This document shows positions 14,908-24,153 of a DNA stretch of 64,000 nucleotides, piece after piece. This DNA is from Rikenella sp031549665. GTDB taxonomy: Bacteria > Bacteroidota > Bacteroidia > Bacteroidales > Rikenellaceae. How positions within the stretch are numbered: position 1 is the stretch's first letter; the number at the start of each line of letters is the position of its first letter. The DNA lies in NCBI GenBank assembly GCA_031549665.1, contig JAVBPJ010000001.1:248001-312000 (forward strand). Direction: 5' to 3'. The position numbers and the translations under genes are program-made. Under the pieces are notes generated by a model. That model saw only the letters and a program-made list of their open reading frames with translations, had not been told where the DNA came from and ran no database searches.

Positions 14908-17475
14908 ATGCCTTTCGTACAACGACTTTTCCTCTCTTTTTCCCTGCTCCTGCTCACCGTAACAGCGTGGGGAAAGGCCGACACCACCAAGAAAGTCGCC
15001 CCCGCGATCCTCCCCATCCCCGAAGCAGGCCTGGCCGACTCCACTTTCACCGGCATTCCCCGGATCAGCCTCACCACAACCGCCCCTCAGGATTACGTGA
15101 TCCGCAAAATCGACATCGTAGGGGCCAGTGCGCTGGATCCCGACGTGATTCTCAAGAATCTTCCCGTGACCGTGGGAGACACCCTTGCCATTCCGAGCGA
15201 AAATCTGAGTCTGGCGGCCCGTTCGCTGCTCGACCGCCGGTTCTTCTCCGACCTGAAAGTCGAGACCGAGCTCGACCGGGACAGCGTAGACATTACCCTC
15301 TACATCAAAGAGCGTGTCCGGATCACCGGCTGGCAGTTCGAAGGCACCAAAGGAAACGACCAGAAAACCCTGACCGAAAAGCTCCGCCTGCGCAACAACA
15401 GCGAACTCTCCGACTACCTGATCGCTAACTGCGAGCGGCTCATCAAGGAGTACTACAACGAAAAAGCCTACCGCAGCGCCACCGTACGCACCGAGATCGT
15501 GGCAGACTCCATAGTCAGCGGAGCCGCCAACGTCATCTTTTACATCAACCGCGGCCCCAAGGTCAAGATCGGCGAAATCGTCTTCACCGGAAACGATCAC
15601 CTATCCTCGAAGAAGCTCGAAAAATCGATGAAGAGTACCCACAAAAAGAGTTGGAACATCTTCAAAAGCGCAAAATTCAAGCAAAAAGAGTTCGGGGAAG
15701 ACCTCAAAAACGTGCGCAACTACGCCCGGTCGAAAGGCTACCGCGACGCCTGGATCGTGAGCGACTCCCTCTACCTGCTTCCCAAGCCCAACCGCATGGG
15801 CATCAAGATCGACCTTTCGGAAGGAAACCTCTACCACTACCGCAACATTTCGTGGGTAGGCAACACCCTGTTCCCCACCAAGTCCATGCAGGAGACCCTG
15901 GGCCTGACCGAAGGAGACGTGTACGACAGCGAAACCATGGACAAACGGCTCAAAGGCAACGACCCCGCCGACATGTCGATCCAAACCACCTACCTGGACC
16001 GCGGCTACCTCGGGATCATGATCGACCCCGTCGAGACGGTGGTTCCGGGCGACTCGGTCGACGTGCAGATCCGCATGGTGGAAGGGAGCCAGTACCGCAT
16101 CCGCGACGTTACCTTCACCGGGAACACCCGCACCAACGACCCCACCATCCGCCGCGAACTCTACACCGTACCCGGCGAACTTTACAGCCAATCGCTGTTG
16201 ATGCACACCTTCCAGCGCCTTGCCTCGATGGAGCAATTCGACGCCACCAAGCTGATGCCCGACGTGCAACCCCTCGGAGGACAGGAGCTGGTGGATATTT
16301 CGTACGCCCTGACCGAAGTTCCCGCCGACCAGGTGGAACTCTCCGGCGGATGGGGAGGCGGGATGTTTATTGCCTCGGTCTCCGTCACCTTCTCGAACGT
16401 CTCCCTGCGCCACATGTTCAACAGAAAGGCGTGGAGCTTCTACCCCACCGGCGACAACCAGTCCATCAGTTTTAAGTTCCAAACCAACGGCAGTTACTAC
16501 CGCGCCGGTTCGGTCAGCTTTACCGAACCGTGGTTGGGCGGCCGCAGGCCCACCGCGCTGTCGGTCAACTTTTTCACCTCGCGCGAAACCAATGCGTACT
16601 ACTTCGGCCAAAAGGCCACCGCCTACTTCGGCACCATCGGGGGCGGGGTCAACATCAGCAAACGGATCAACTGGCCCGACCCCTATTTCAGCTTCTCGTT
16701 CGGTGTGAGCGCGCAGAGCTACAACCTGAACAACTGGAACTACTTCATCGTCAAAAACGGCCGGTCGAACACCCTCGCTTTCAACCTCGGTTTTATGCGG
16801 AACTCGATCAACGACCCGCAGTACCCCTCGCAAGGGTCCAACTTCGCGCTGACCGTGAGCGCCACCCCGCCCTGGTCGCTCTTCGACGGCAAAGATTACA
16901 GCAAACCCATGCCCGAAGGCGACCGCTACAAATGGATCGAATACCACAAGTGGAAACTCAACGCCCAATGGTTCTTCTCGCTCGACGCCAGCAACAAAAT
17001 GGTGCTGATGGCCCGGGCCCGGTACGGCTACCTGGGTTCGTACAACCCCTACAAACCCTCGCCCTTCGAGGGATTCCAAATGGGGGGGGACGGTTTGAGC
17101 GGCTACAGCCTTTACGGCGTGGAGACCATCGGGCTGCGCGGTTACCGGAACATGTCCCTTACCCCGGGATCCGATTACGGGGTGTACGCCAACATTTTCA
17201 GCAAGTACACCGCCGAACTCCGTTATCCGCTCGTGCGAAACGCGATGACCATGGTGTACGGGCTGGTCTTCGCCGAAGCCGGGAACGCCTACACGCTGCT
17301 CTCCGAGTTCAAGCCCTTCGACCTGAAGCGTTCGCTGGGTATCGGGATGCGCGTCTACCTGCCCTACCTGGGAATGCTCGGCATTGACTGGGGCTACGGG
17401 TTCGACCGCGTCGCCTCGTCCGGAACCAAGCCCAGCGGCGCCCAGTTCCACTTCTCGATGGGCCTGACCGATTAA
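14908..17475 (+). CDS. bamA: Outer membrane protein assembly factor BamA
   Basis: An 855-residue Omp85 protein that inserts beta-barrel proteins into the outer membrane. The N-terminus is a signal peptide (MPFVQRLFLSFSLLLLTVTAWG). POTRA repeats follow to roughly residue 470, with typical turns such as VRITGWQFEGTKGNDQKT and VKIGEIVFTGNDHLSSKK. The rest is a 16-strand-type barrel; GLRGYRNMSLTPGSDYG matches the conserved L6 loop with its Arg (family VRGF/Y). It ends QFHFSMGLTD. It lies 15 bases after uppS and 55 before skp. Tyrosine- and aromatic-rich strands toward the end fit the barrel assignment. Confidence 0.97.
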   Translation: MPFVQRLFLSFSLLLLTVTAWGKADTTKKVAPAILPIPEAGLADSTFTGIPRISLTTTAPQDYVIRKIDIVGASALDPDVILKNLPVTVGDTLAIPSENLSLAARSLLDRRFFSDLKVETELDRDSVDITLYIKERVRITGWQFEGTKGNDQKTLTEKLRLRNNSELSDYLIANCERLIKEYYNEKAYRSATVRTEIVADSIVSGAANVIFYINRGPKVKIGEIVFTGNDHLSSKKLEKSMKSTHKKSWNIFKSAKFKQKEFGEDLKNVRNYARSKGYRDAWIVSDSLYLLPKPNRMGIKIDLSEGNLYHYRNISWVGNTLFPTKSMQETLGLTEGDVYDSETMDKRLKGNDPADMSIQTTYLDRGYLGIMIDPVETVVPGDSVDVQIRMVEGSQYRIRDVTFTGNTRTNDPTIRRELYTVPGELYSQSLLMHTFQRLASMEQFDATKLMPDVQPLGGQELVDISYALTEVPADQVELSGGWGGGMFIASVSVTFSNVSLRHMFNRKAWSFYPTGDNQSISFKFQTNGSYYRAGSVSFTEPWLGGRRPTALSVNFFTSRETNAYYFGQKATAYFGTIGGGVNISKRINWPDPYFSFSFGVSAQSYNLNNWNYFIVKNGRSNTLAFNLGFMRNSINDPQYPSQGSNFALTVSATPPWSLFDGKDYSKPMPEGDRYKWIEYHKWKLNAQWFFSLDASNKMVLMARARYGYLGSYNPYKPSPFEGFQMGGDGLSGYSLYGVETIGLRGYRNMSLTPGSDYGVYANIFSKYTAELRYPLVRNAMTMVYGLVFAEAGNAYTLLSEFKPFDLKRSLGIGMRVYLPYLGMLGIDWGYGFDRVASSGTKPSGAQFHFSMGLTD

Positions 17476-17530
17476 ACAAACCCGAAACCAACCAATCCAA
17501 CGAATAACCACCCTAACCAATAAAACAACC

Positions 17531-18049
17531 ATGAAAAAAACCGTAAAACTTCTGTTGGCCGCAGCCATTCTTTTGACCGCCGGAACCACCTCGGTACAAG
17601 CACAAAAGATGGGATACCTCAACTCAGCCGAATTGATGGAGGCGATGCCCGAACGCGACTCGATCACCAAACAGATGCAAGCCTACTTCGCCAGCCTGCA
17701 AAGCGACTTCGAAGCGATGGGCAACGAGATGAAAACCAAAACCGCAGAGTACATCGACAAAAAAGATACGTACACCGACCTGGCCCGCCGTCAAAAAGAG
17801 AAAGAGCTGGAAGACCTGCAAACCCGCATCGATGAGTTCCGCAGCGGTGTTGACAACGACCTGCAACAAAAACAGGCCATTTTGATGAAACCGATGGCCG
17901 AGAAATTGAAAGCCGCCATCGATAAAGTAGCCAAAGCGCAGGGTCTGGTATGCGTGTTCGACCTTTCGACCGGTCCGTTGGCCTACTACAACGAAACCAC
18001 CATGGTCAACCTGCTCCCCCTGGTAAAACAGTCGCTGGGCATTAAGTAA
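17531..18049 (+). CDS. skp: Periplasmic chaperone Skp/OmpH family
   Basis: A 172-residue exported chaperone with a signal peptide ending VQAQ. It starts its mature part with KMGYLNSAELMEAMPERDSI, the OmpH family opening. A long charged coiled-coil segment (about residues 60-125) forms the grasping arms. The end, VFDLSTGPLAYYNETTMVNL, matches the C-terminal beta part. It binds unfolded outer-membrane proteins on the way to BamA, its direct neighbour. Many relatives carry two tandem copies; only one is seen here. A strong terminator follows at 18110-18149. Confidence 0.93.
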   Translation: MKKTVKLLLAAAILLTAGTTSVQAQKMGYLNSAELMEAMPERDSITKQMQAYFASLQSDFEAMGNEMKTKTAEYIDKKDTYTDLARRQKEKELEDLQTRIDEFRSGVDNDLQQKQAILMKPMAEKLKAAIDKVAKAQGLVCVFDLSTGPLAYYNETTMVNLLPLVKQSLGIK

Positions 18050-18109
18050 CCCGTCTCGGAGACGAGTCGCCCGCCTCAGGCCCCGCCGGCCGCGAGCGAC
18101 CTTCCCGGT

Positions 18110-18149
18110 AAAAAGCGCAGGATCCCGTCGGGGGATCCTGCGCTTTTTT
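18110..18149 (+). terminator. Strong intrinsic terminator after skp
   Basis: A long perfect stem: AGCGCAGGATCCC (18114-18126) pairs with GGGATCCTGCGCT across a 5-base loop and runs into TTTTTT. Flanking A and T runs extend the pairing. The next promoter element begins 2 bases later. Confidence 0.92.
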
Positions 18150-18150
18150 G

Positions 18151-18158
18151 TACCTTTG
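18151..18158 (+). promoter_or_regulatory. -7 promoter element for murI-ftsK-lolA
   Basis: TACCTTTG directly after the terminator T run; the murI ATG is 8 bases downstream. Confidence 0.7.
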
Positions 18159-18166
18159 TTCGACGT

Positions 18167-18958
18167 ATGGATACCCCACTTCGACAACAAGCCATCGGCG
18201 TGATCGACTCCGGCATGGGCGGCATCACCGTCTGGGCCGAGCTGGTGCGCAGCATGCCCCGCGAATCGATCGTTTACTGGGCCGACAGCGCCAACTGCCC
18301 CTACGGAGGCCGGAGCAACGCCGAGATCGTTTCGCTCACCCGCGCCGGCGTGGTCGAGCTGATCGGCCGGGGAGTGAAAGCCATCGTCATTGCCTGCAAC
18401 ACCGCCACCACGGCCGCCATCGGGACGCTCCGGGCCGAATTTACAGACATTCCCTTCATCGGACTCGAACCCGCCATCAAGCCCGCCGCCGAACGCACCC
18501 GCAGCGGAGTGATCGGCGTACTGGCCACGCAAGCCACCCTGGCCAGCGACATGTTCGCCCAAACCAAGGCCCGGTACGGAGCCGGCGTGCAGGTGATCGA
18601 AACCGTGGGCCGGGGGCTGGTCGAACTGGCCGAAGCCGGAGCCGAAGAGAGTCCCGAAGCCTACGACCGGGTCGAAGAGTTACTCGCCCCGATGCTTGCC
18701 GCCGGAGCCGACTTCCTGGTGCTGGCCTGCACCCACTATCCCTTGTTTCACAAGGCCATCGAAACCATCGTGGCGGGACGGATGGAGGTGATCGACCCCG
18801 CCGGAGCCGTCGCCCGCCACACCCTCAACACCCTGGCCAAAGAGGGCCTGCTGGCCGAAGAGGACGCCGTGGCCGACTACCAATTTTTGAGTACCGCGGG
18901 TCCGGACCACGCGCTCGAATTGGCCGAACGGGCAAAAAAATATACCTTTACCCGGTAA
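18167..18958 (+). CDS. murI: Glutamate racemase
   Basis: This 263-residue racemase supplies D-glutamate for peptidoglycan. It starts with IGVIDSGMGGITVWAEL and has both catalytic cysteines: one in IACNTATTAAIG (around residue 72) and one in LACTHYPLFHKA (around residue 187). ADSANCPYGGRS is also typical. Its ATG is 8 bases after the -7 element, so the leader is very short. The stop TAA is directly followed by the ftsK ATG, giving tight coupling between cell-wall supply and a division gene. Confidence 0.97.
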   Translation: MDTPLRQQAIGVIDSGMGGITVWAELVRSMPRESIVYWADSANCPYGGRSNAEIVSLTRAGVVELIGRGVKAIVIACNTATTAAIGTLRAEFTDIPFIGLEPAIKPAAERTRSGVIGVLATQATLASDMFAQTKARYGAGVQVIETVGRGLVELAEAGAEESPEAYDRVEELLAPMLAAGADFLVLACTHYPLFHKAIETIVAGRMEVIDPAGAVARHTLNTLAKEGLLAEEDAVADYQFLSTAGPDHALELAERAKKYTFTR

Positions 18959-21808
18959 ATGTCCCGTCCGAAACGCCCCCTCGACCCCCTGGTGCAACGA
19001 GCCGAAGCCGACCGAGCCAAACGGCCGGCGGACGAGCGCGTGGTGCGCGTTGAACGGCGGAGTCCCGCCGCCGGAGCGGGCAAACGTCCCGCACCGGCAA
19101 AAGAGACCGCCAAACGGCCCTCGCCCGCAACCCCCGCCGCCGAACCCGCCGAAGAGTACTCGACCGACCGCTACGTTTGGTTCAGCCTCGCGCTCATCTT
19201 CCTGTCGGGCTACCTGCTTATTTCGATCCTCTCCTACTTCACCTACTGGCAGGCCGACCAAAGCCTCACCGAGTGGGGAACCCTCTTCCGCAACGTCCAG
19301 CAGGACGCCCTGAACTGGGGCGGACGGCTCGGCGCCCTGTTGAGCGAAACCATCGTGGGCCGCTGGTTCGGCGTTACCGGCGTACTGCTGCCCATCCTGT
19401 TGCTGCTGGTGGCCATCCGGTTGCTTCGCGTCAAGTCGGTCAAGCTACGAAAGATTTTCTACTCGCTCGCCCTGTTGATGGTGGTCGGCTCGATCGCCGC
19501 AGGCCAGCTCTTCGGCGCCGACCCCGATGCTTTCGGGAGCAGCTGGGGAGGAGCGCACGGCCTGTTCTCCGCCCAATGGCTGGCCGGAATTTTCGGCAAC
19601 GCCGGAGCCACCCTGCTGGTGGTGGTGGTGCTGGCCGCCTCGCTGTACTACGCCTTTGGGCGAAGCGTCGAGCGGTGGCGGAAGCAATGGAAAGCGTTCC
19701 GCGCCCGCCAGGCCGAGAAGCGGCGTATCCGCGAGTTCGAAGCCCGTCAACGCCATGCCGAGCGGCTTGCCGCCGCGGCCGCCGGTGTGTCCGCTCCCAA
19801 ACCGCCTGTCGCCTCCGCAAGCGGCAGCGAATCCCCCCTGTCCGGACAACCCACGGCGCAACCCGCCGAGGAAAACACCGCCCCCCTCGCCTCGTTCACC
19901 GCCCCGTCGGCTCCTGTCGAAGAGCCTTCGGCCCCGGCGCAACCCCTCTTCCGTCCCACCCCAACCACCGACCCCACGCGGCTGGTGCGCTACGGCAACG
20001 GCACCATGGGCTACCTGGCCGGATACGACGCCTGGGGCAATCCCGTGGTATACAGCGTAGACTGGGAGGGCATGGAGGGCGCCTACCTCCTGCAAGGCCC
20101 TCAGGAAGAAGAGTCTCCCTTTACCCTGACCACCCACGCCCCCGCTCCGATGGAACCCGCCGAAGTGGCCGCGATGACCGACGGAACGGGGCCTGCCGTT
20201 TCCAAAAAACAGCACCTGCCCGAGGGCGACGATCCCAGCTTCGTGGTCGAGCAATCCGAAGAAGAGCAACTGGACGACACCACCGTCAACCGCACCCAAC
20301 TGTACGACCCCACGCTCGAACTGTCGCACTACCGCAAGCCGCCCGTCGAACTGATGGACGACCACAGCCGCAAGGTAAACGTAACGGACGAGGAGCTGGT
20401 GGAGAACAAAAACCGCATCCTGCGCACCCTCGACAACTTCGGCATCAAGATCGACACCATCGAGGCCACCATCGGCCCGACGGTAACCCTGTACGAGATT
20501 GTTCCCGCCCCCGGAGTACGCATTTCGAAGATCAAAAACCTGGAAGACGACATCGCGCTGAGCCTGTCGGCCCTCGGCATACGGATCATCGCCCCCATTC
20601 CCGGCAAGGGAACCATCGGGATCGAAGTACCCAACAAGGAGAAAGAGGTGGTGTCGATGTACTCGGTGATCAAGTCGCCCCGCTTCCACGACTCGGACTA
20701 CGACCTGCCCGTGGCGCTGGGCAAGACCATCCAGAACGAAACATTCGTGTTCGACCTGGCCAAAATGCCCCACCTGTTGGTGGCCGGAGCCACCGGACAG
20801 GGGAAATCCGTGGGGTTGAACGCCATCATCACCTCGCTGCTCTACAAAAAGCACCCCGCCGAGATCAAATTCGTGCTGGTCGACCCCAAGAAAGTGGAAC
20901 TCACCCTGTACCAGCGGCTCGAAAAGCACTTCCTGGCCAAGATGGAGGGGTCGGAGGAAGCGATCATCACCGACACCCAGAAGGTGATCTACACGCTCAA
21001 CTCGCTCTGCATCGAGATGGACGCCCGCTACGACCTGCTCAAGGCCGCCAAGGTTCGCAACATCAAAGAGTATAACGACAAGTTCATCAACCGCCACCTG
21101 AACCCCGAAAAGGGCCACCGCTACCTGCCCTACTTCGTGGTGATCGTCGACGAGTTCGCCGACCTGATCATGACCGCCGGACGCGAGATCGAAACCCCCA
21201 TCGCCCGCATCGCCCAATTGGCCCGCGCCGTGGGGATCCACCTGATTATCGCCACCCAGCGGCCCACCACCAACATCATCACCGGCGTGATCAAAGCCAA
21301 CTTCCCCGCCCGCATCGCGTTCCGGGTGAGCAGCATGATCGACTCGCGCACCATCCTCGACCAGCCGGGTGCCAACCAGCTGATCGGCCGCGGCGACATG
21401 CTCTTTTCGAGCGGCAGCGACGTTACCCGCGTGCAGTGCGCCTTTATCGACACCCCCGAGGTGGAGCGCATCACCGACCACATCGGCAACCAGCAAGGGT
21501 TCGGGTCGGCCTACGCCCTGCCCGAGTACACCCCCGAGTCGGAAAACGGCGACAGCGGGTACAGCGGCGACGTACTGGCCAAGCGCGACCCCCTGTTCGA
21601 AGAGGTGGCCCACTACATCGTCTCGAACCAGCAGGGATCGGCCTCGACCATCCAACGGAAATTCGCCATCGGCTTCAACCGCGCGGGCCGCATCGTCGAC
21701 CAGTTGGAAGCCGCCGGCATCGTGGGCCGCGCCGACGGAAGCAAACCCCGCCAGGTGCTGATCAGCGACCCCGTCAGCCTCGACAACATCCTCTCCGGAC
21801 TCAACTAA
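18959..21808 (+). CDS. ftsK: DNA translocase FtsK
   Basis: A 949-residue FtsK. After a basic N-terminus come four transmembrane helices (about residues 73-95, 138-156, 163-182, 218-235), which anchor it at the division septum. A low-complexity Pro/Ala/Ser linker follows to about residue 430, then the RecA-like motor: Walker A GATGQGKSVGLN (about 610-621), Walker B VVIVDEFADLIM (about 726-737), and IATQRPTTNIITGVIKAN. The C-terminal gamma winged helix (QRKFAIGFNRAGRIVDQLE) reads polar DNA sequences. It pumps DNA during chromosome segregation. It is joined to murI by TAAATG and followed by lolA. Confidence 0.98.
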   Translation: MSRPKRPLDPLVQRAEADRAKRPADERVVRVERRSPAAGAGKRPAPAKETAKRPSPATPAAEPAEEYSTDRYVWFSLALIFLSGYLLISILSYFTYWQADQSLTEWGTLFRNVQQDALNWGGRLGALLSETIVGRWFGVTGVLLPILLLLVAIRLLRVKSVKLRKIFYSLALLMVVGSIAAGQLFGADPDAFGSSWGGAHGLFSAQWLAGIFGNAGATLLVVVVLAASLYYAFGRSVERWRKQWKAFRARQAEKRRIREFEARQRHAERLAAAAAGVSAPKPPVASASGSESPLSGQPTAQPAEENTAPLASFTAPSAPVEEPSAPAQPLFRPTPTTDPTRLVRYGNGTMGYLAGYDAWGNPVVYSVDWEGMEGAYLLQGPQEEESPFTLTTHAPAPMEPAEVAAMTDGTGPAVSKKQHLPEGDDPSFVVEQSEEEQLDDTTVNRTQLYDPTLELSHYRKPPVELMDDHSRKVNVTDEELVENKNRILRTLDNFGIKIDTIEATIGPTVTLYEIVPAPGVRISKIKNLEDDIALSLSALGIRIIAPIPGKGTIGIEVPNKEKEVVSMYSVIKSPRFHDSDYDLPVALGKTIQNETFVFDLAKMPHLLVAGATGQGKSVGLNAIITSLLYKKHPAEIKFVLVDPKKVELTLYQRLEKHFLAKMEGSEEAIITDTQKVIYTLNSLCIEMDARYDLLKAAKVRNIKEYNDKFINRHLNPEKGHRYLPYFVVIVDEFADLIMTAGREIETPIARIAQLARAVGIHLIIATQRPTTNIITGVIKANFPARIAFRVSSMIDSRTILDQPGANQLIGRGDMLFSSGSDVTRVQCAFIDTPEVERITDHIGNQQGFGSAYALPEYTPESENGDSGYSGDVLAKRDPLFEEVAHYIVSNQQGSASTIQRKFAIGFNRAGRIVDQLEAAGIVGRADGSKPRQVLISDPVSLDNILSGLN

Positions 21809-21822
21809 CACCCACAACCGCC

Positions 21823-22449
21823 GTGAACCGCCTGAACCGCCTTTTTACGCCGCTGCTGGCCGCCCTGCTGTGCAGTCCGGCAGCCGCCGACGCCCAGTCC
21901 GAAGCGCTGCTCCAAAAAATGAGCCAGCAAATCCGCAGCTACAACAGCTACCGGATCACCTTCACGGCCCAGGTCAAGGGGCGCGACGCCGAAGCGGGGC
22001 AACTCACCGTGGCCCGCGACCGCTTTGCCCTGAAACTCGGCGGCAAAGAATTTTACGGCGACGGCTACAACCTGTGGGCATACGATCCCAAACGCAACGA
22101 ACTGGTGATCGACCCGCTGGAGAGCGACCGGCAGCGAAATCTGGTAACCGACCCCTCGCAACTGCTCGACATCGACCCCGGCCGCTACCGCCACCGCTCG
22201 CTCCCCGCCCAGGGCGGGTTGCAGGTGGTTGAGCTGACCCCCCTGGCCAAATCGCCCGAGTACGAACGCATCACCCTGCGGATCGACCCCGCCACCAGTC
22301 TGCCCAAACAGATCACCCTGCACCTGGTGCAAAGCCCCGCCGTAACGCTGGTCATCGGGTCGTTCACCCCCAACGTTCCGCTCACGGCCGACAGCTTCCG
22401 CTTTCGCGCGGCCGACCACCCGGGCATCGAAGTGATCGACTTCCGGTAA
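21823..22449 (+). CDS. lolA: Outer-membrane lipoprotein carrier LolA
   Basis: A 208-residue exported carrier that ferries lipoproteins across the periplasm. The signal peptide ends AAADAQ. The mature protein has the LolA pattern ITFTAQVKGRDAEAGQLTV, then DGYNLWAYDP, then PLAKSPEYERITLRID. The start is GTG at 21823, 14 bases after the ftsK stop; it places the signal peptide correctly and no ATG is available. An ftsK-lolA pairing is common in bacteria. The gene ends at 22449 and the next transcript starts after a 130-base gap. Confidence 0.9.
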   Translation: MNRLNRLFTPLLAALLCSPAAADAQSEALLQKMSQQIRSYNSYRITFTAQVKGRDAEAGQLTVARDRFALKLGGKEFYGDGYNLWAYDPKRNELVIDPLESDRQRNLVTDPSQLLDIDPGRYRHRSLPAQGGLQVVELTPLAKSPEYERITLRIDPATSLPKQITLHLVQSPAVTLVIGSFTPNVPLTADSFRFRAADHPGIEVIDFR

Positions 22450-22579
22450 TCCCCTCCTCCGCCTGGGTTCGTCCCCTCCCCAGTCCGCCAACCGATGCGG
22501 CGTTCCGCATGGGCGCGTGGAGAGAAAATCGACAAAAAATCGTTACCTTGCCGTCCGAACAGCGCCCAGAGTCCCCCGT

Positions 22580-23290
22580 ATGGAACAACCCGTCATCATC
22601 TCGATCCAGCAGATCCGTAAAATCTACACCGTCGGCAGCCAGCAGGTACACGCCCTGGCAGGGGTCGACCTGCAAATCTACAAAAACGACTACGTGGCCA
22701 TCATGGGCCCTTCGGGATCGGGCAAATCGACCCTGATGAACATCCTGGGCTGTTTGGACAGTCCCACCTCGGGCCACTACCTGCTGAACGGCACCGACGT
22801 GAGCGGCATGGACGAAAACGAACTGGCCGAAGTGCGCAACAAAGAGATCGGTTTCGTGTTTCAAACCTTCAACCTGCTGCCCCGCTACTCGGCCCTGGAG
22901 AACGTGGCCATGCCCCTGATCTACGCCGGCGTACGCAAGGCCGACCGGCTTGCCCGGGCCGAACAGACCCTGGGCAGCGTGAACCTCACCGACCGGATGG
23001 AACACAAGCCCAACGAACTCAGCGGCGGGCAGCGCCAACGGGTAGCCGTGGCGCGCGCGCTGGTGAACAACCCCTCCATCATCCTGGCCGACGAACCCAC
23101 CGGAAACCTCGACACCAAGACCTCGATCGACATCATGTGCCTGTTCGAAGACATTTACGCCCACGGCAACACCATCATCGTCGTTACCCACGAAGAGGAC
23201 ATCGCCCGCCATGCACGGCGCGTGGTGCGCCTGCGCGACGGGCTGGTCGAATCCGACGAAATCAACCCACACCCCGCCCTGGCCCGATGA
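22580..23290 (+). CDS. LolD/MacB-type ABC transporter ATPase
   Basis: This 236-residue ATPase belongs to the LolD/MacB (export or lipoprotein release) class. It has Walker A GPSGSGKSTLMN, a Q-loop FVFQTFNLLPRYS, signature ELSGGQRQRVAVARAL, Walker B IILADEPTGNLD and H-loop VVTHEED. It has no membrane partner next to it, so the exported substrate is open; LolD is suggested only by type and by lolA upstream. The start is ATG at 22580, after a weak TACCTTGC element. Its TGA overlaps the ATG of the cobalamin adenosyltransferase by 4 bases, so they are co-translated. Confidence 0.88.
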   Translation: MEQPVIISIQQIRKIYTVGSQQVHALAGVDLQIYKNDYVAIMGPSGSGKSTLMNILGCLDSPTSGHYLLNGTDVSGMDENELAEVRNKEIGFVFQTFNLLPRYSALENVAMPLIYAGVRKADRLARAEQTLGSVNLTDRMEHKPNELSGGQRQRVAVARALVNNPSIILADEPTGNLDTKTSIDIMCLFEDIYAHGNTIIVVTHEEDIARHARRVVRLRDGLVESDEINPHPALAR

Positions 23291-23814
23291 AACTCTACAC
23301 CCGTACCGGCGACACCGGCACCACATCGCTGGCCGACGGACGGCGGGTCTCGAAAACCGACCCGCGCGTGGAAGCCTACGGTACCCTCGACGAACTCACC
23401 GCCCACGTGGGCCTGTTGTACGACCAACTGCCCTCCGGGTGGAGCGACCTGCGCGAACCCCTGCTGGAGATTATCCACCGCCTGATGGACTGCGCCGCCA
23501 TCTCCGCCGGAGCCGACACCCTGTCGGTCGGTCCCGAGGCCGTGGCGGAGCTGGAGCAGTGGTCCGACCAGTGGACGGAAGGGATCCCCGCCCTGCGCCA
23601 CTTTACCCTCCCCTGCGGCCATCCGCTCGTTTCGCAGAGCCACGTGGCCCGCACCGTCTGCCGGAGGGCCGAACGGCGCCTGCTCGAAGCCGGCCTGCAG
23701 GGCGAACTGTCCACCTACATCAACCGCCTGTCCGACACGCTTTACGCCCTGAGCAGAATCCTCGAAAAACGTTGCGAAATAACACCGCACGAGTGGCTCC
23801 CGAAAATTAAATAG
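23287..23814 (+). CDS. PduO-type cob(I)alamin adenosyltransferase
   Basis: This 175-residue enzyme transfers the adenosyl group of ATP to cob(I)alamin, making adenosylcobalamin. The N-terminal ATP loop TRTGDTGTTSLADGRRVSK, then VEAYGTLDELTAHVG, the RTVCRRAERRL helix and INRLSDTLYALSR are all classic for the PduO/MMAB family. It starts inside the stop of the ABC ATPase gene (ATGA). It fits with the B12 uptake genes elsewhere in this window (btuB/btuG operon and btuFCD) as the step that makes the active cofactor. Confidence 0.95.
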   Translation: MKLYTRTGDTGTTSLADGRRVSKTDPRVEAYGTLDELTAHVGLLYDQLPSGWSDLREPLLEIIHRLMDCAAISAGADTLSVGPEAVAELEQWSDQWTEGIPALRHFTLPCGHPLVSQSHVARTVCRRAERRLLEAGLQGELSTYINRLSDTLYALSRILEKRCEITPHEWLPKIK

Positions 23815-23844
23815 GCCCTTACGCTTGTTTATCGGGAAAATGAT

Positions 23845-23852
23845 TACTTTTG
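23845..23852 (+). promoter_or_regulatory. -7 promoter element for DUF2795-nusB
   Basis: TACTTTTG, 24 bases before the DUF2795 ATG. Confidence 0.6.
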
Positions 23853-23876
23853 CGCTTCGTTAAAACGACAAACGTT

Positions 23877-24098
23877 ATGTATTGGACACTGGAACTGGCA
23901 TCAAAGCTTGAAGACGCACCCTGGCCCGCAACCAAGGAAGAGTTGATCGACTACGCAGTTCGTTCGGGAGCCCCGCTCGAGGTGATCGAGAACCTGCAAG
24001 AGATTGAGGACGAGGGTGAAATCTACGAGAGCATCGAAGACGTTTGGCCCGATTATCCCAGCAAAGACGACTTTTTTTTCAACGAGGACGAATACTAA
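23877..24098 (+). CDS. Small DUF2795 protein
   Basis: A 73-residue acidic protein. It begins MYWTLELASKLEDAPWPATK and contains the DUF2795 pattern ELIDYAVRSGAPLEVIENL, followed by a very acidic tail (EDVWPDYPSKDDFFFNEDEY). The family is conserved in Bacteroidota and of unknown function. It has its own promoter element 24 bases upstream and lies 55 bases before nusB, probably on the same transcript. A start further upstream would overlap the promoter and is rejected. Confidence 0.85.
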   Translation: MYWTLELASKLEDAPWPATKEELIDYAVRSGAPLEVIENLQEIEDEGEIYESIEDVWPDYPSKDDFFFNEDEY

Positions 24099-24153
24099 AT
24101 CCCCCCGCTTTCGGGTCGTCCGCCCTTCTTTTTCCACTCCCTTCCCTTATTCA

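Noticed and set aside
19445..21817. A 790-codon minus-strand frame opposite ftsK, and similar long antisense frames opposite gcvP, bamA and ahcY
   Set aside because: These are codon-bias shadows in GC-rich genes. They are rich in Gly, Val, Asp, His and Arg, without domains or promoters.
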